The notes under the pieces: model-generated
Told to the model about the DNA's origin: nothing
The model's database searches: none
Seen by the model: only the letters and a program-made list of their open reading frames with translations
Assembly: GCF_910594985.1 (NCBI RefSeq)
Contig: NZ_CAJVCE010000033.1
Span: forward strand, 1-57,158
Source: Paenibacillus allorhizosphaerae
GTDB lineage: Bacteria > Bacillota > Bacilli > Paenibacillales > NBRC-103111
DNA length: 57,158 nucleotides
Reading direction: 5' to 3'
Shown: piece by piece, positions 26,121-34,519 of the stretch
Layout: each line of letters starts with the position of its first letter
Numbering within the stretch: position 1 is the first letter of the stretch
Translations under genes and position numbers: made by a program

Positions 26121-27315
26121 CCGGTTCCACCTCCTTCGTCAAAGGGTGTCCGGCCAGTGCGCCAAGAACAGCACCCCGTACAATAACCCCAAGCAAGCGG
26201 CCCTTCTCGTTCACGACGGCGACGGGATATCTGGACGTCCCGCAAATTTCAAACAAATCATGGAGAAGGACATCGGGAGCAACCGTCGGCGTTTCTTTGA
26301 TCACGATACTTTCCAGCGTTCTCCCTTCTTTGACGGCCGTGGAAGCGTCGTCTGCAGTAATGACGCCGATCAGGCGTTTACTGCGATCGACGACGAACAA
26401 ATTCGATATCCCGCCGTCTCTCATGAGCTGCAGCGCGACGCGGGGGCCGCGGTCCGGCGTAATCGTCTCCGGCCTGCGCATCACATGGGAGGCGTTCAGC
26501 ACCTTGGACAAGTCGACATCCTCGACAAAACGTTCCACGTACTCGTTGGCAGGGTTGATCATGATTTCTTCCGGTGTACCGATTTGTACAACCACGCCGT
26601 CTTTCATGAGAGCGATTCGGTCGCCTATGCGCAGCGCCTCGTCGAGATCATGCGTAATGAAGACGATTGTTTTTTTCATCTTCTCCTGCAGATCGAGCAG
26701 CTCATCCTGCATGTCCTTGCGAATAAGCGGATCCAGTGCGCTGAAGGCTTCGTCCATGAGCAGAATGTCCGGGTCATTCGCGAGCGCTCTCGCAAGACCG
26801 ACGCGCTGCTGCATGCCGCCGCTAAGCTGCTCCGGATAGCTGCTTCCCCAGGCTTCAAGCCCTACAAGCTGCAAAGCGGCCAAAGCTTTGTCCTGACGGT
26901 CCTTCTTCCCTACGCCCTGCACTTCCAAGCCGTACTCCGCATTCTCAAGCACCGTCCGATGCGGGAACAACGCGAACTTTTGAAATACCATGCTCATCGT
27001 TTCCCGGCGAACTTTGCGAAGCTGCTCCTGGTTCATCTGCGTGATGTCTTTGCCATGAATCAGAACACTGCCTTGCGTCGGTTCGATCAACCGGTTCAGA
27101 AGCCGCACCAGGGTCGACTTCCCGCTTCCCGAGAGCCCCATAATGACAAAGATTTCTCCGGGCTCGATCGAAAAATCGACGCGATTGACCCCGACCGTAT
27201 AGCGGAGCTCTTTATATATTTTTTCTTTGCTCCAGCCTTGATCCAGCAGCGGCAGCACCCTTTCCGGCTCATTGCCGAATACTTTGGTAAGTTGCTTCAC
27301 TTCGATAATCGCCAA
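26095..27315 (-). CDS. opuAA: Glycine betaine ABC transporter ATPase with CBS domains
   Basis: 406 residues, TTG start. Walker A GLSGSGKST (~58-66), signature LSGGMQQR, Walker B ILLMDEAFSALD; two CBS repeats after ~280. The IBS-type sequence before Walker A (KIYKELRYTVGVNRVDFS) is as in OpuAA/ProV. CBS domains gate the transporter by ionic strength or c-di-AMP in relatives. First gene of the operon, divergent from gbsR. Confidence 0.93.
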   Translation of the reverse strand: MAIIEVKQLTKVFGNEPERVLPLLDQGWSKEKIYKELRYTVGVNRVDFSIEPGEIFVIMGLSGSGKSTLVRLLNRLIEPTQGSVLIHGKDITQMNQEQLRKVRRETMSMVFQKFALFPHRTVLENAEYGLEVQGVGKKDRQDKALAALQLVGLEAWGSSYPEQLSGGMQQRVGLARALANDPDILLMDEAFSALDPLIRKDMQDELLDLQEKMKKTIVFITHDLDEALRIGDRIALMKDGVVVQIGTPEEIMINPANEYVERFVEDVDLSKVLNASHVMRRPETITPDRGPRVALQLMRDGGISNLFVVDRSKRLIGVITADDASTAVKEGRTLESIVIKETPTVAPDVLLHDLFEICGTSRYPVAVVNEKGRLLGVIVRGAVLGALAGHPLTKEVEPDDPEASIS

Positions 27316-27486
27316 ATTGACACCCCATTCCAGTTCATTTCCAACTCCTTACACAAGTCTAACGGAATAACAAAAATAGTGTCAACCGTTTTTAACGTTT
27401 GTTTCGTATGTACAGAAAAAACTTTACGTTGTTTCTTTCGCTTTTATACCCGTTTCCTCGGTTTTCCTGCATGATCTGTTCCTTTA

Positions 27487-27532
27487 CATTGTCCGTATTG
27501 TTTTTTACAATGAGCCTAAACACGATTATGAT
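27487..27532 (+). promoter_or_regulatory. gbsR promoter with overlapping inverted repeat
   Basis: -35 TTTACA (27504-27509) and -10 TATGAT (27527-27532) are 17 bases apart. CATTGT at 27487-27492 and ACAATG at 27507-27512 form an inverted repeat that touches the -35, and ACAATG recurs at 27556. These may be GbsR sites in the 273-base region shared with the divergent opuA promoter. Confidence 0.55.
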
Positions 27533-27588
27533 TTCATAGCTGGCTGCAACTTTAGACAATGTACGACACCGACAGAGGAGCGGGAATA

Positions 27589-28161
27589 ATGATAAACGAA
27601 TTAAACGGAATCACGCCGGAAGAAGAGCAATCGATTCATAAGGCGCGAAAACGAATCATTGAAGCCATTGGCAAAAATATGGATTTATACGGGATTACGC
27701 TGTCCACCGGATTGTTGTACGGACTCATGTTTTTTCAAAATAAACCGATGACGCTCGATGAAATGGGAGAAGCCATGGAAATGAGCAAAACCAGCATGAG
27801 TACGGGCATTCGCACGCTTATGGATCTCAATATGGTCAATAAAGTGTGGGAGAAAGGATCTCGGAAGGACCAATACGAAGTGGAACGAGACTGGCACCAG
27901 ACGTTTACCGATTTTTTTGCGATCAAATGGCGGAAGGCCGTTGAAATGAATTTGCAAGCATTGAAAAAGTCGCAAGTCGAGCTGCGGGCGCTAGCGGATG
28001 AACATCCGAATGAGGAAACTCTCCAGTCGTACATCAGTCTCGATATGGAAAAAATCAATCAGGCGATCGACTATTACTTGTGGCTTGACCGTTTGATCGA
28101 CACGCTGGAATCCGGGGAAATCTTTAATCTTGTCCCGAAGAAGCCGGACAAAGGTGGCTAA
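27589..28161 (+). CDS. gbsR: GbsR/OpcR-type MarR-like repressor
   Basis: 190 residues (B. subtilis GbsR has ~180). Winged helix at ~35-95 (YGLMFFQNKPMTLDEMGEAM; SKTSMSTGIRTLMDL; a wing at EKGSRKDQYEV), then long helices. GbsR is a choline-sensing repressor of betaine-synthesis and choline-import genes, and OpcR controls opuC. Here it lies divergent to opuA, which suggests control of betaine or choline import. ATG 27589 has AGAGGAG eight bases ahead. Confidence 0.87.
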   Translation: MINELNGITPEEEQSIHKARKRIIEAIGKNMDLYGITLSTGLLYGLMFFQNKPMTLDEMGEAMEMSKTSMSTGIRTLMDLNMVNKVWEKGSRKDQYEVERDWHQTFTDFFAIKWRKAVEMNLQALKKSQVELRALADEHPNEETLQSYISLDMEKINQAIDYYLWLDRLIDTLESGEIFNLVPKKPDKGG

Positions 28162-28190
28162 ACAATGGCGATGTACCGTTGCACCAAAAG

Positions 28191-28229
28191 AAGGGATAGA
28201 CTTCCAGCAGGAAGCCCATCCCTTTTTTT
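28191..28229 (+). terminator. Terminator of gbsR
   Basis: AAGGGAT..TTCC pairs with GGAA..ATCCC across AGCA, followed by seven T. Confidence 0.85.
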
Positions 28230-28415
28230 CTGCATTGAATGAGCGTCCGATTTCGGTGCGCCCAGCGATGGAGATCCGGTAAAGTCACTTCATTCCGTTC
28301 ACGCATTACAATTATTGGGTAATTCGCATTTTACTGGTGACTCCATAGAATAAACGGACATGTCTCACATACAATTGTGAAGTAGGATAATCCTTATTCG
28401 CCCGGAGGCTATAAG

Positions 28416-29456
28416 ATGAAACAGAAGATACTAATCCTTCAAATTGCAGCGACCTATGTAGGAACCGTCGTAGGCGCCGGATTTGCGTCAGGACAGTCGA
28501 TTTTGCAGTTTTTCACGGTCTACGGTGCATGGGGAGAAACGGCGATTCTCATCAGTACGTTTTTATTCATATGGATCGGGACGAAAATGATGATGTTGGC
28601 CCGCCGCATCAAAGCGTTTTCCTTTCAGGAATTAAACCATTATTTGTTTGGCAAAACGTTCGGCAAAGTCGCGAATATATTGATGTTTATTCTTTTGCTT
28701 GGCGTGACCTCGGTGATGCTATCCGGAACCGGCTCCATATTCGAAGAACAGCTCGGCTTGCCTTATCAATTGGGCATTATCACCAGCATCGTATTGAGCT
28801 ACCTTGTGATGACGAAGCAAATCAAAGGCATATTGGCGGTCAATTCGCTGGTCGTTCCGATGATGCTATTCTTCATGGCGCTCATCGCTGCGAACGCGAT
28901 CGATCTCGATGAGTTGCCCCAGTTCATGAAGCTGCACAATGAGGAGCGGCCTGATTACAAATGGCTGATAACTCCGTTCTCCTACGTTGCGTTGAACATC
29001 GCCTTTGTACAAGCGGTCATGGTTCCTCTGGCGAATGAAGTGAGCAATGACCGTGCGCTGCAATGGGGGGGCTTCTGGGGCGGAATCGGTCTCGGAGCGA
29101 TGCTGCTTGTCAGTCACTATGCGATGCACGCCAAGATGCCGGATATTCAACGGTTTGACATTCCGATGGCGGAAATCATTCGGGATTACGGCCCTTTTAT
29201 GCACATCTTGTTTTTGCTCGTTATTTATGGGGAAATTTTCACAACGTTAATCGGCAACGTATTCGGCATTGCCCGGCAAATGCAAAGCCGCTACGAGCTT
29301 CCTACCTCTTGGTTAGTGCTGATCATTCTGCTGGCCAGTTTCCTGGTCAGTCAGATCGGATTCGCTTCGCTGCTGACGTATCTTTACCCGTTATTCGGGT
29401 ACATGGGGATCATTCTGTTGATTTTCTTGGCAGCCAAGAGAGTACCCGCTCATTAA
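28416..29456 (+). CDS. YkvI-family membrane transporter
   Basis: 346 residues with about ten transmembrane helices. The first, ATYVGTVVGAGFASGQ, has the helix-breaking GxGFASG motif of the APC/NSS-like transporter superfamily (YkvI family). Probable amino-acid or related solute transport; substrate unknown. GGAG lies eight bases before the ATG. Convergent with the YetF-like gene. Confidence 0.82.
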   Translation: MKQKILILQIAATYVGTVVGAGFASGQSILQFFTVYGAWGETAILISTFLFIWIGTKMMMLARRIKAFSFQELNHYLFGKTFGKVANILMFILLLGVTSVMLSGTGSIFEEQLGLPYQLGIITSIVLSYLVMTKQIKGILAVNSLVVPMMLFFMALIAANAIDLDELPQFMKLHNEERPDYKWLITPFSYVALNIAFVQAVMVPLANEVSNDRALQWGGFWGGIGLGAMLLVSHYAMHAKMPDIQRFDIPMAEIIRDYGPFMHILFLLVIYGEIFTTLIGNVFGIARQMQSRYELPTSWLVLIILLASFLVSQIGFASLLTYLYPLFGYMGIILLIFLAAKRVPAH

Positions 29457-29549
29457 AAACCATCCATGCGAATCAGGCGCTCCCTTAACCGCGAATACCG
29501 GCTGCTTCCTCGCCTTTGCCGTATGCCGCTCCTTTGGCCGGATGGATCG

Positions 29550-30410
29550 TTATCGCTGGAGCAGCGGAGTGACGGACTCCACGATTTGCGTCATTTTCTT
29601 CGAGATCTCGCCGTACATGCGCTTCACGGAAACATTGTCCGTAGACAAGCCGTACAATGCGAGGTCGGCTTCGCACTTCTTCAGCGTCGCAAGCAGCATT
29701 TCGTTCTGGGATGCCTGCGGAAGCTGCAGCATGTCGTCATACACATCCACATAAAGCTGGCCATACGTGTCGACTTGGCCGAGAAATACATTTTCCAGCG
29801 TAACGCCGATTTTCTCCAGTTCGGTCTGCAGCCATTCCCGGCTCAGCCCGCGGGTAGCGAGCGGTTCATCCATAATACTGCCGTCCATAATGACGGTTTG
29901 CGTCTCCTGCTCGGGACCGATTTTGATGCCCAAATGTTTTGGCGTCAGCGGCTGATTTTCTTTTTTGAGCAGCACGCTCAGCTCACCGGTCGTTTCCAGT
30001 ACAGCAAACTCGACATCGGCTACATTAAATACGTTCTTCTTGCGAAGCTGCTCCAACAATTCATCGGTCGAGTAGCGCTCTTTTTTCATATTATCTTCGA
30101 GCACTTTGCCTTCTTTGATAAACACAGTCCCGTTCCCCTCAAACAGTCCGCGCAGTCGTTTGCTCTTGAGCGTAATGAATTCGAAGACGTACGGAATCAA
30201 AAACCATACCAGGATGGCAGTCACGCCGTACATAAAGTGAGCTTCCAACTCCGTAGAAATAAAGCCGGCCAACGAACCGAGCGTAATCCCGGCGATATAT
30301 TCGAAGAAGTTCAGCTCGGATATTTGTTTTTTCCCCAAAATACGGGTCAATAAAAAAATGATAGCGACCGCAGCAAGCGATCGTAAGGCGATGTGAATCC
30401 ACTCGGGCAA
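29550..30410 (-). CDS. YetF-like membrane protein (DUF421 and DUF3290-type)
   Basis: 286 residues: three N-terminal membrane helices (RILGKKQISELNFFEYIAGITLGSLAG is the DUF421 signature) and a soluble two-part domain. I start at TTG 30410, with AAAGGAG about ten bases ahead. Relatives such as YdfR/YetF affect spore or envelope properties; the activity is unknown. It follows the CPA2 antiporter by ~95 bases and may be co-transcribed. Confidence 0.82.
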   Translation of the reverse strand: MPEWIHIALRSLAAVAIIFLLTRILGKKQISELNFFEYIAGITLGSLAGFISTELEAHFMYGVTAILVWFLIPYVFEFITLKSKRLRGLFEGNGTVFIKEGKVLEDNMKKERYSTDELLEQLRKKNVFNVADVEFAVLETTGELSVLLKKENQPLTPKHLGIKIGPEQETQTVIMDGSIMDEPLATRGLSREWLQTELEKIGVTLENVFLGQVDTYGQLYVDVYDDMLQLPQASQNEMLLATLKKCEADLALYGLSTDNVSVKRMYGEISKKMTQIVESVTPLLQR

Positions 30411-30504
30411 CGCACTCACTCCTTTTCGTCTGGACCGGTTTGCTTTCATGCGGTCGCACTATCATTATTTATCAAAAGCGATTTTGTTATTTATAGGTGA
30501 TTAT

Positions 30505-31674
30505 TTACATTTGCTGGTACGTACTCGCTGCATCTTCCCCCGCAGGCTGCGATTTCTGGAAAAAAAGCTTCATCATCGGCGGCGTCACCAGCGTAGTAAT
30601 CAGAACGACAACGACGATGACGGCGAACATTTCCGAGCTTAACAGACCGGACTCGAGCCCCATGGCGGCGATAATCAGCGCGACCTCCCCGCGGGACACC
30701 ATCGCGGCGCCGATCCCGAGCGAGCTTCTCCACTGGAATCCGGCGAGTTTGGCTCCAAGCGCCGACCCGACCAGCTTGGTCAGTATCGCCAAAATACTCA
30801 GCCCGATGATCAGTCCGATATGGCTGCCGATGCCGATAAACTCCGCCGTGACCCCGATCGACGTGAAGAACACGGGAACGAAGATGGAGTAGCCGATCGT
30901 CTCCACTTTCTCGAATACTTCGTGCTTATATTTCGTTAAGCTGATGGCAACCCCGGCGATATACGCGCCGATAATTGCGGCCACGCCGGCGACTTCCGCC
31001 AAGTACGCGTATACGAAACAAATGATCAGACCCGCCGAGATGACGGCTTCGGTCACCCGAAGCGGCGCGAACCGGTTTAGCACCCAAGGTACGACCTTCC
31101 AAGCCAGTACAATGGCAACCGCAAAAAATAGTACTTTTTTCATGACGACCATCCCGAGGTTCACATCGCCGCCTGCGAAACTCATCACAAAGGCCAGCGC
31201 GATAATGACGAGAATATCGTCGATCACGGCGGCACCCAATATCGTTGTACCTTCTCTGGACTTCATTTTCCCCATTTCTTTCAGCGCCTGAACGGAAATG
31301 CTAACGCTTGTAGCCGAAAGCAGCAGGCCGAGAAAGATCGATTGTATTGGCGGGAGATCGATAGCCATCCCGGCGCCGTACCCGAGCGTAAACGGAACAA
31401 GAATGCCGAGCACGCCGACATAGGCCGATGCCTTGCCCGTACTTTTGAATTGCTCCGTGTCCGTCTCGAGGCCCGCGATAAACATCAATAGAATAACGCC
31501 GATCTGGCTGATCTCCTGAAGAATTTCGGTATTGGTGACGACGCCAAGCACGGTAGGGCCCAGAACAATCCCGATAATGAGCTTGCCGAGTACGGACGGC
31601 TGACCCAGCTTAACGCTAGTGTCTCCGGCCACTTTTGAAGCGAATAAAATAATGGCCAATTGAAAAACAAGCAT
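30505..31674 (-). CDS. CPA2-family cation/proton antiporter (Kef/GerN/NapA type)
   Basis: 389 residues, twelve or so membrane helices, with the CPA2 motifs LGKLIIGIVLGPTVLG and MFIAGLETD near the N-terminus and the AAVIDDILVI motif, whose acidic pair binds cations. There is no TrkA-N domain, so it is the short NapA/GerN form. It should export Na+ or K+ in exchange for H+. It follows the BCCT gene with a hairpin between them (31731-31812). Confidence 0.88.
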   Translation of the reverse strand: MLVFQLAIILFASKVAGDTSVKLGQPSVLGKLIIGIVLGPTVLGVVTNTEILQEISQIGVILLMFIAGLETDTEQFKSTGKASAYVGVLGILVPFTLGYGAGMAIDLPPIQSIFLGLLLSATSVSISVQALKEMGKMKSREGTTILGAAVIDDILVIIALAFVMSFAGGDVNLGMVVMKKVLFFAVAIVLAWKVVPWVLNRFAPLRVTEAVISAGLIICFVYAYLAEVAGVAAIIGAYIAGVAISLTKYKHEVFEKVETIGYSIFVPVFFTSIGVTAEFIGIGSHIGLIIGLSILAILTKLVGSALGAKLAGFQWRSSLGIGAAMVSRGEVALIIAAMGLESGLLSSEMFAVIVVVVLITTLVTPPMMKLFFQKSQPAGEDAASTYQQM

Positions 31675-31730
31675 ATGACTCCACCTTTCTGCGATACGGT
31701 TATGATGTGTAATTTAAGGCCAAACAACGC

Positions 31731-31812
31731 AAAAAAGGACCCTGTACCACAGCCGCTGGACATAGCGGTGCCCTGGTGACAGACTCCTCCAAAGTAAGGC
31801 CTATTCCGTTGT
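31731..31812 (-). terminator. Long hairpin with T6 between BCCT and CPA2 genes
   Basis: On the minus strand GGAGTCTGT pairs with ACAGGGTCC around an inner CCGCT/AGCGG hairpin, followed by six T. A flanking pair ACAACG/CGTTGT (31807-31812 with 31724-31729) closes the whole. It can end transcription after the BCCT gene, but the size and outer stem also fit a structured leader of the antiporter gene. No known riboswitch class could be recognised. Confidence 0.55.
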
Positions 31813-31863
31813 TCGATAAACCTAATACGCGCGAATACCGATCTGGTTTCAAACATTCGTTTT

Positions 31864-33393
31864 TTATTGCTGCTCTTTATGAATAAGGTCTTCCAGGGCT
31901 CTGCGGAACTGCTGCTCTTTTTTGCGCCGGCTTCGCGCCTCTTCCCTTAATGATCGCAGCAAGGAGACGCACATAAACGCCATAATGACGGCGAAGGGCA
32001 GTGCGGTGACGATGGATGCCGTCTGCAGCGCCTGCAGCCCTTGACTGAGCAGCAACACGATGGCAATAGCCGACTGGACCAGCCCCCAGGTTAGCTTTAC
32101 CTTTCCCGAAGGCGTTAAATTTCCGCCTGTCGAAAACATGCCGAGTACGAACGTCGCCGAATCGGCAGACGTTATGAAAAAACAGACGATTAGCGCTGTA
32201 GCGATAACCGCCAGCAGCTTACCGAAATGAATGTGCTCAAGCGAAACAAACAGCGCTGAGGTCACGTCTTTGCTTACCGCCGCCGCTATATTGATTCCTT
32301 CCAGCATTTGCTGATGCAGACCGGTGCCGCCGAATACGGAAAACCAGATCAGGCTGAACAAGCTCGGTATAAACAAGACGCCCAGCACAAACTCCTTGAT
32401 CGTGCGTCCCCTGGAGACCCGAGCGATGAACATGCCCACAAACGGTGCCCACGAGATCCACCAAGCCCAGTAAAATAGTGTCCAATTGCTGATCCAGGTA
32501 CCCTGCGTAAACGGAGTAAGCCGTAAGCTCATTTGAATTAAATTTTGGAGATATCCGCCTACGGATAATGTGAACGTATCCAGCACAAACGTAGTCGGAC
32601 CGAGCACAAACGTGCATAGCATTAGACCAAGGGCGAATATGAGATTGGCGTTGCTCAATATTTTGATGCCGCGGTCGAGGCCCGATAACGCGGAAATCAT
32701 GTAGAGAATCGTAAGCAAAGCGAGGATGGTGAGCTGGGTCCCGGTATGATTTGGAAGTCCCCACAAAAACTGGAGTCCTCCGCTTATTTGCAGCGTTCCG
32801 AGTCCTAATGAAGTAGCTACGCCGAAGGCAGTGGCAATAATGGCGAGAATATCGATCGTTTTGCCAAGCGGACCGTTCACTTTGTCGCCCAGCAGCGGAT
32901 AAAACGTTTGACTAATGAGCGCCGTCTGTTTTTTTCGGTATTGAAAATAAGCAAGCGTTACGCCGACCACGGAATAAACAGCCCACGGGTGAAGCCCCCA
33001 ATGAAAAAAAGCATACCGCATCGCGAGCTGAGCCGCTTCGGCGGATTCGCTTGCCGCCCCTTGAGGCGGCGTTACATAATGGGACAGCGGCTCGGCTACG
33101 CCCCAGAAGACAAGGCCGATCCCCATGCCCGCACTGAACAGCATCGCGAACCAGGTGATATCGGAAAACTCGGGTTCATCGTCATCGTCACCGAGCCGTA
33201 TGCCCCCGTATTTGCTGAACGCCAAATAAACGACAAAAATTAAAAAGCCGAAAGCCGCAAACAAATAAAACCATCCGAATCGGCCTGTGGTAAACGCGAG
33301 AAATTGGGTGGCCTGCTGGGAGAGACCTTCCGGGCTGATCGCCCCCCACAAGACAAATAAAATAATGACCGCAACCGAAATGCCGAATACCAT
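31864..33393 (-). CDS. BCCT-family osmolyte transporter (OpuD/BetL type)
   Basis: 509 residues, twelve membrane helices. The Gly-rich sodium-site motif GMGIGLVFWGVAEPLSHY and the Trp-box (FYWAWWISWAPFVGMFIARVSRGRT) are plain, so it should take up betaine or choline with Na+. I start at ATG 33393, five bases after GGAGG, rather than a longer frame at 33405. It lies downstream of two small ORFs and the c-di-AMP riboswitch; no terminator is seen in the gap before it, so it is probably under that switch. Confidence 0.9.
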   Translation of the reverse strand: MVFGISVAVIILFVLWGAISPEGLSQQATQFLAFTTGRFGWFYLFAAFGFLIFVVYLAFSKYGGIRLGDDDDEPEFSDITWFAMLFSAGMGIGLVFWGVAEPLSHYVTPPQGAASESAEAAQLAMRYAFFHWGLHPWAVYSVVGVTLAYFQYRKKQTALISQTFYPLLGDKVNGPLGKTIDILAIIATAFGVATSLGLGTLQISGGLQFLWGLPNHTGTQLTILALLTILYMISALSGLDRGIKILSNANLIFALGLMLCTFVLGPTTFVLDTFTLSVGGYLQNLIQMSLRLTPFTQGTWISNWTLFYWAWWISWAPFVGMFIARVSRGRTIKEFVLGVLFIPSLFSLIWFSVFGGTGLHQQMLEGINIAAAVSKDVTSALFVSLEHIHFGKLLAVIATALIVCFFITSADSATFVLGMFSTGGNLTPSGKVKLTWGLVQSAIAIVLLLSQGLQALQTASIVTALPFAVIMAFMCVSLLRSLREEARSRRKKEQQFRRALEDLIHKEQQ

Positions 33394-33456
33394 GCAAACC
33401 TCCAAGAAAACGTTTCCTCTAAGGTTCCCGGGTTCCAGGCAAGTTATTCTTGATGC

Positions 33457-33783
33457 TTATAAAATCGATATCATGACATCCCATAATGCATCGCACAGCT
33501 CCGATGCTTTCGCTTCAAATCCCGACAGCCTCACAACCCACTCTTCGCAAACGCTGTCAACGGTAAGCGTATGCCCTTGCTGCGCCACATACGCCATCAT
33601 TAGTCCGATGGACAGCAAAGGCAGCGATCTGCGCTTTTCCACCCCGCTCAAGTAATAAATCATCTCTTCTTGGCCGCTGAAGAAAATATATTCTCCTTCT
33701 TGCGGAACCCACCAGGAACGCAGCTTCTGTTTTTGCTGCTCCGACAGCCGCTCCAAGTGGCCGGCAGTAATCCTCTGAAGCAT
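33457..33783 (-). CDS. Small protein of unknown function, prophage-like signature
   Basis: 108 residues. It has MLQRITAGHLERLSEQQKQ at the start, then LRSWWVPQEGEYIFF, LPLLSIGLMMAYVAQQGH and ELCDALWDVM. This order (RxWW-P, LPLLSIGQMI, LCDALW) resembles short proteins found in Bacillus-type prophages. No membrane segments or known domain. I start at ATG 33783, six bases after GGGGGG; the ATG six bases earlier overlaps that site. Second gene after the c-di-AMP riboswitch; BCCT follows. Confidence 0.6.
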   Translation of the reverse strand: MLQRITAGHLERLSEQQKQKLRSWWVPQEGEYIFFSGQEEMIYYLSGVEKRRSLPLLSIGLMMAYVAQQGHTLTVDSVCEEWVVRLSGFEAKASELCDALWDVMISIL

Positions 33784-33803
33784 AAGCATCCCCCCGCAAC
33801 GGC

Positions 33804-33968
33804 TTATTTCGATTGCTGCGATTTTTTTCGTTTTTCAATCACCTCTTCTTTGGTCGGCACGATAAGCTCCGTTTCCGGCCGCGTCCAGCCGTCGTCGCAG
33901 TGACAAAACCCGTTTTCGTCTTTGTACACAATTTCAACCACTTTCCCATCTTTTGTTTTCATGATCAT
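33804..33968 (-). CDS. 54-residue protein of unknown function
   Basis: MIMKTKDGKVVEIVYKDENG, then FCHCDDGW with a CxC pair, and a lysine-rich C-terminal helix. Probably soluble. AAGGGGA lies eleven bases before the ATG at 33968; a longer frame upstream crosses hairpins and is unlikely. It is the first ORF after the c-di-AMP riboswitch. The gap to the next gene is 20 bases. Confidence 0.55.
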   Translation of the reverse strand: MIMKTKDGKVVEIVYKDENGFCHCDDGWTRPETELIVPTKEEVIEKRKKSQQSK

Positions 33969-33994
33969 ACCCGGTACATTCCCCTTTCGTCCGG

Positions 33995-34122
33995 CTTGAT
34001 GAGAGAAGCTTGCGCATGAAGCTTCTTGGATGGATTGAACGCCATTTTGAACGCAATGCAAAAAGCCCGCAAGCAGCATGCATGAACGCGTGGAAGCAAC
34101 GATCAACAGCTATATGACGGGC
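33995..34122 (-). promoter_or_regulatory. Structured distal part of the riboswitch leader
   Basis: Between the riboswitch terminator and the first ORF there are two more hairpins: GCCCG..GCGGGC followed by T5 (34069-34122) and a perfect AGAAGCTT/AAGCTTCT stem (33997-34022). They may be a second attenuator or mask the first ribosome site. Confidence 0.4.
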
Positions 34123-34136
34123 CTGGAAAAAAGGAC

Positions 34137-34200
34137 AAAAAAAGACCCGGCTCACGGGTCAACATATGCAATACATATGCATAAAGTCATGAAAATTGAC
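34137..34200 (-). terminator. Expression platform: terminator and competing antiterminator
   Basis: GACCCG/CGGGTC hairpin (34144-34160) followed by seven T (34137-34143). The upstream GGGTCAA (near 34195-34201) can pair with TTGACCC, taking away the 5' arm of the terminator. The two structures are mutually exclusive, as expected for a transcription-terminating riboswitch. Confidence 0.82.
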
Positions 34201-34203
34201 CCA

Positions 34204-34312
34204 TCCACTGCTGACGAGGTTAGCTGCCGGGCTCGGGAAAGATGGTTCCCTACAGTGCTGATTCGCCCCAAAATCGTTGGTTCCCCCGCTTCCCGACCGT
34301 AACAAGCCGGAA
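34204..34312 (-). ncRNA. c-di-AMP riboswitch aptamer (ydaO-yuaA)
   Basis: Read on the minus strand, the conserved ydaO blocks appear in the right order: CGGGGGAACC, TTTTGGGGCGAATC, GTAGGGA, CTTTCCCGAGCCCG and GGCAGCTAACCTCGTCAGC. They line up with the known Thermoanaerobacter ydaO aptamer. c-di-AMP binding normally favours the terminator. A sigma-A promoter lies directly upstream and an expression platform directly downstream. The genes that follow are two small ORFs and a BCCT transporter, a fitting target since c-di-AMP limits osmolyte and K+ uptake. Confidence 0.92.
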
Positions 34313-34327
34313 ATTAAGCGTACACTT

Positions 34328-34357
34328 ATCATACAATAATAGTTCAACTTTCGTCAA
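34328..34357 (-). promoter_or_regulatory. Sigma-A promoter of the c-di-AMP riboswitch
   Basis: On the minus strand -35 TTGACG (34352-34357) and -10 TATGAT (34328-34333) with an 18-base spacer. Transcription should start near 34321, just before the aptamer. Confidence 0.7.
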
Positions 34358-34451
34358 ACAAACAACCCCTGTCATAACGACTTGTCGTATAGTGTCGCCT
34401 GGCACACATTCCCCGCTTCGATCCAAGGCGTCGTCGCCACTTCCTTTCTAG

Positions 34452-34481
34452 TTTACATACATACAGTATGTATGTTAATAT
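34452..34481 (+). promoter_or_regulatory. Promoter with perfect TetR-type operator
   Basis: A perfect palindrome with 10-bp half-sites ACATACATAC/GTATGTATGT about a central A (34455-34475) fills the spacer between -35 TTTACA (34452-34457) and -10 TAATAT (34476-34481). The TetR regulator at 35175 is in the transcript it starts, so it most likely represses its own operon. Confidence 0.75.
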
Positions 34482-34519
34482 GAATACATCTTACAGACAA
34501 ATAAAGGAGATGCTCACCG

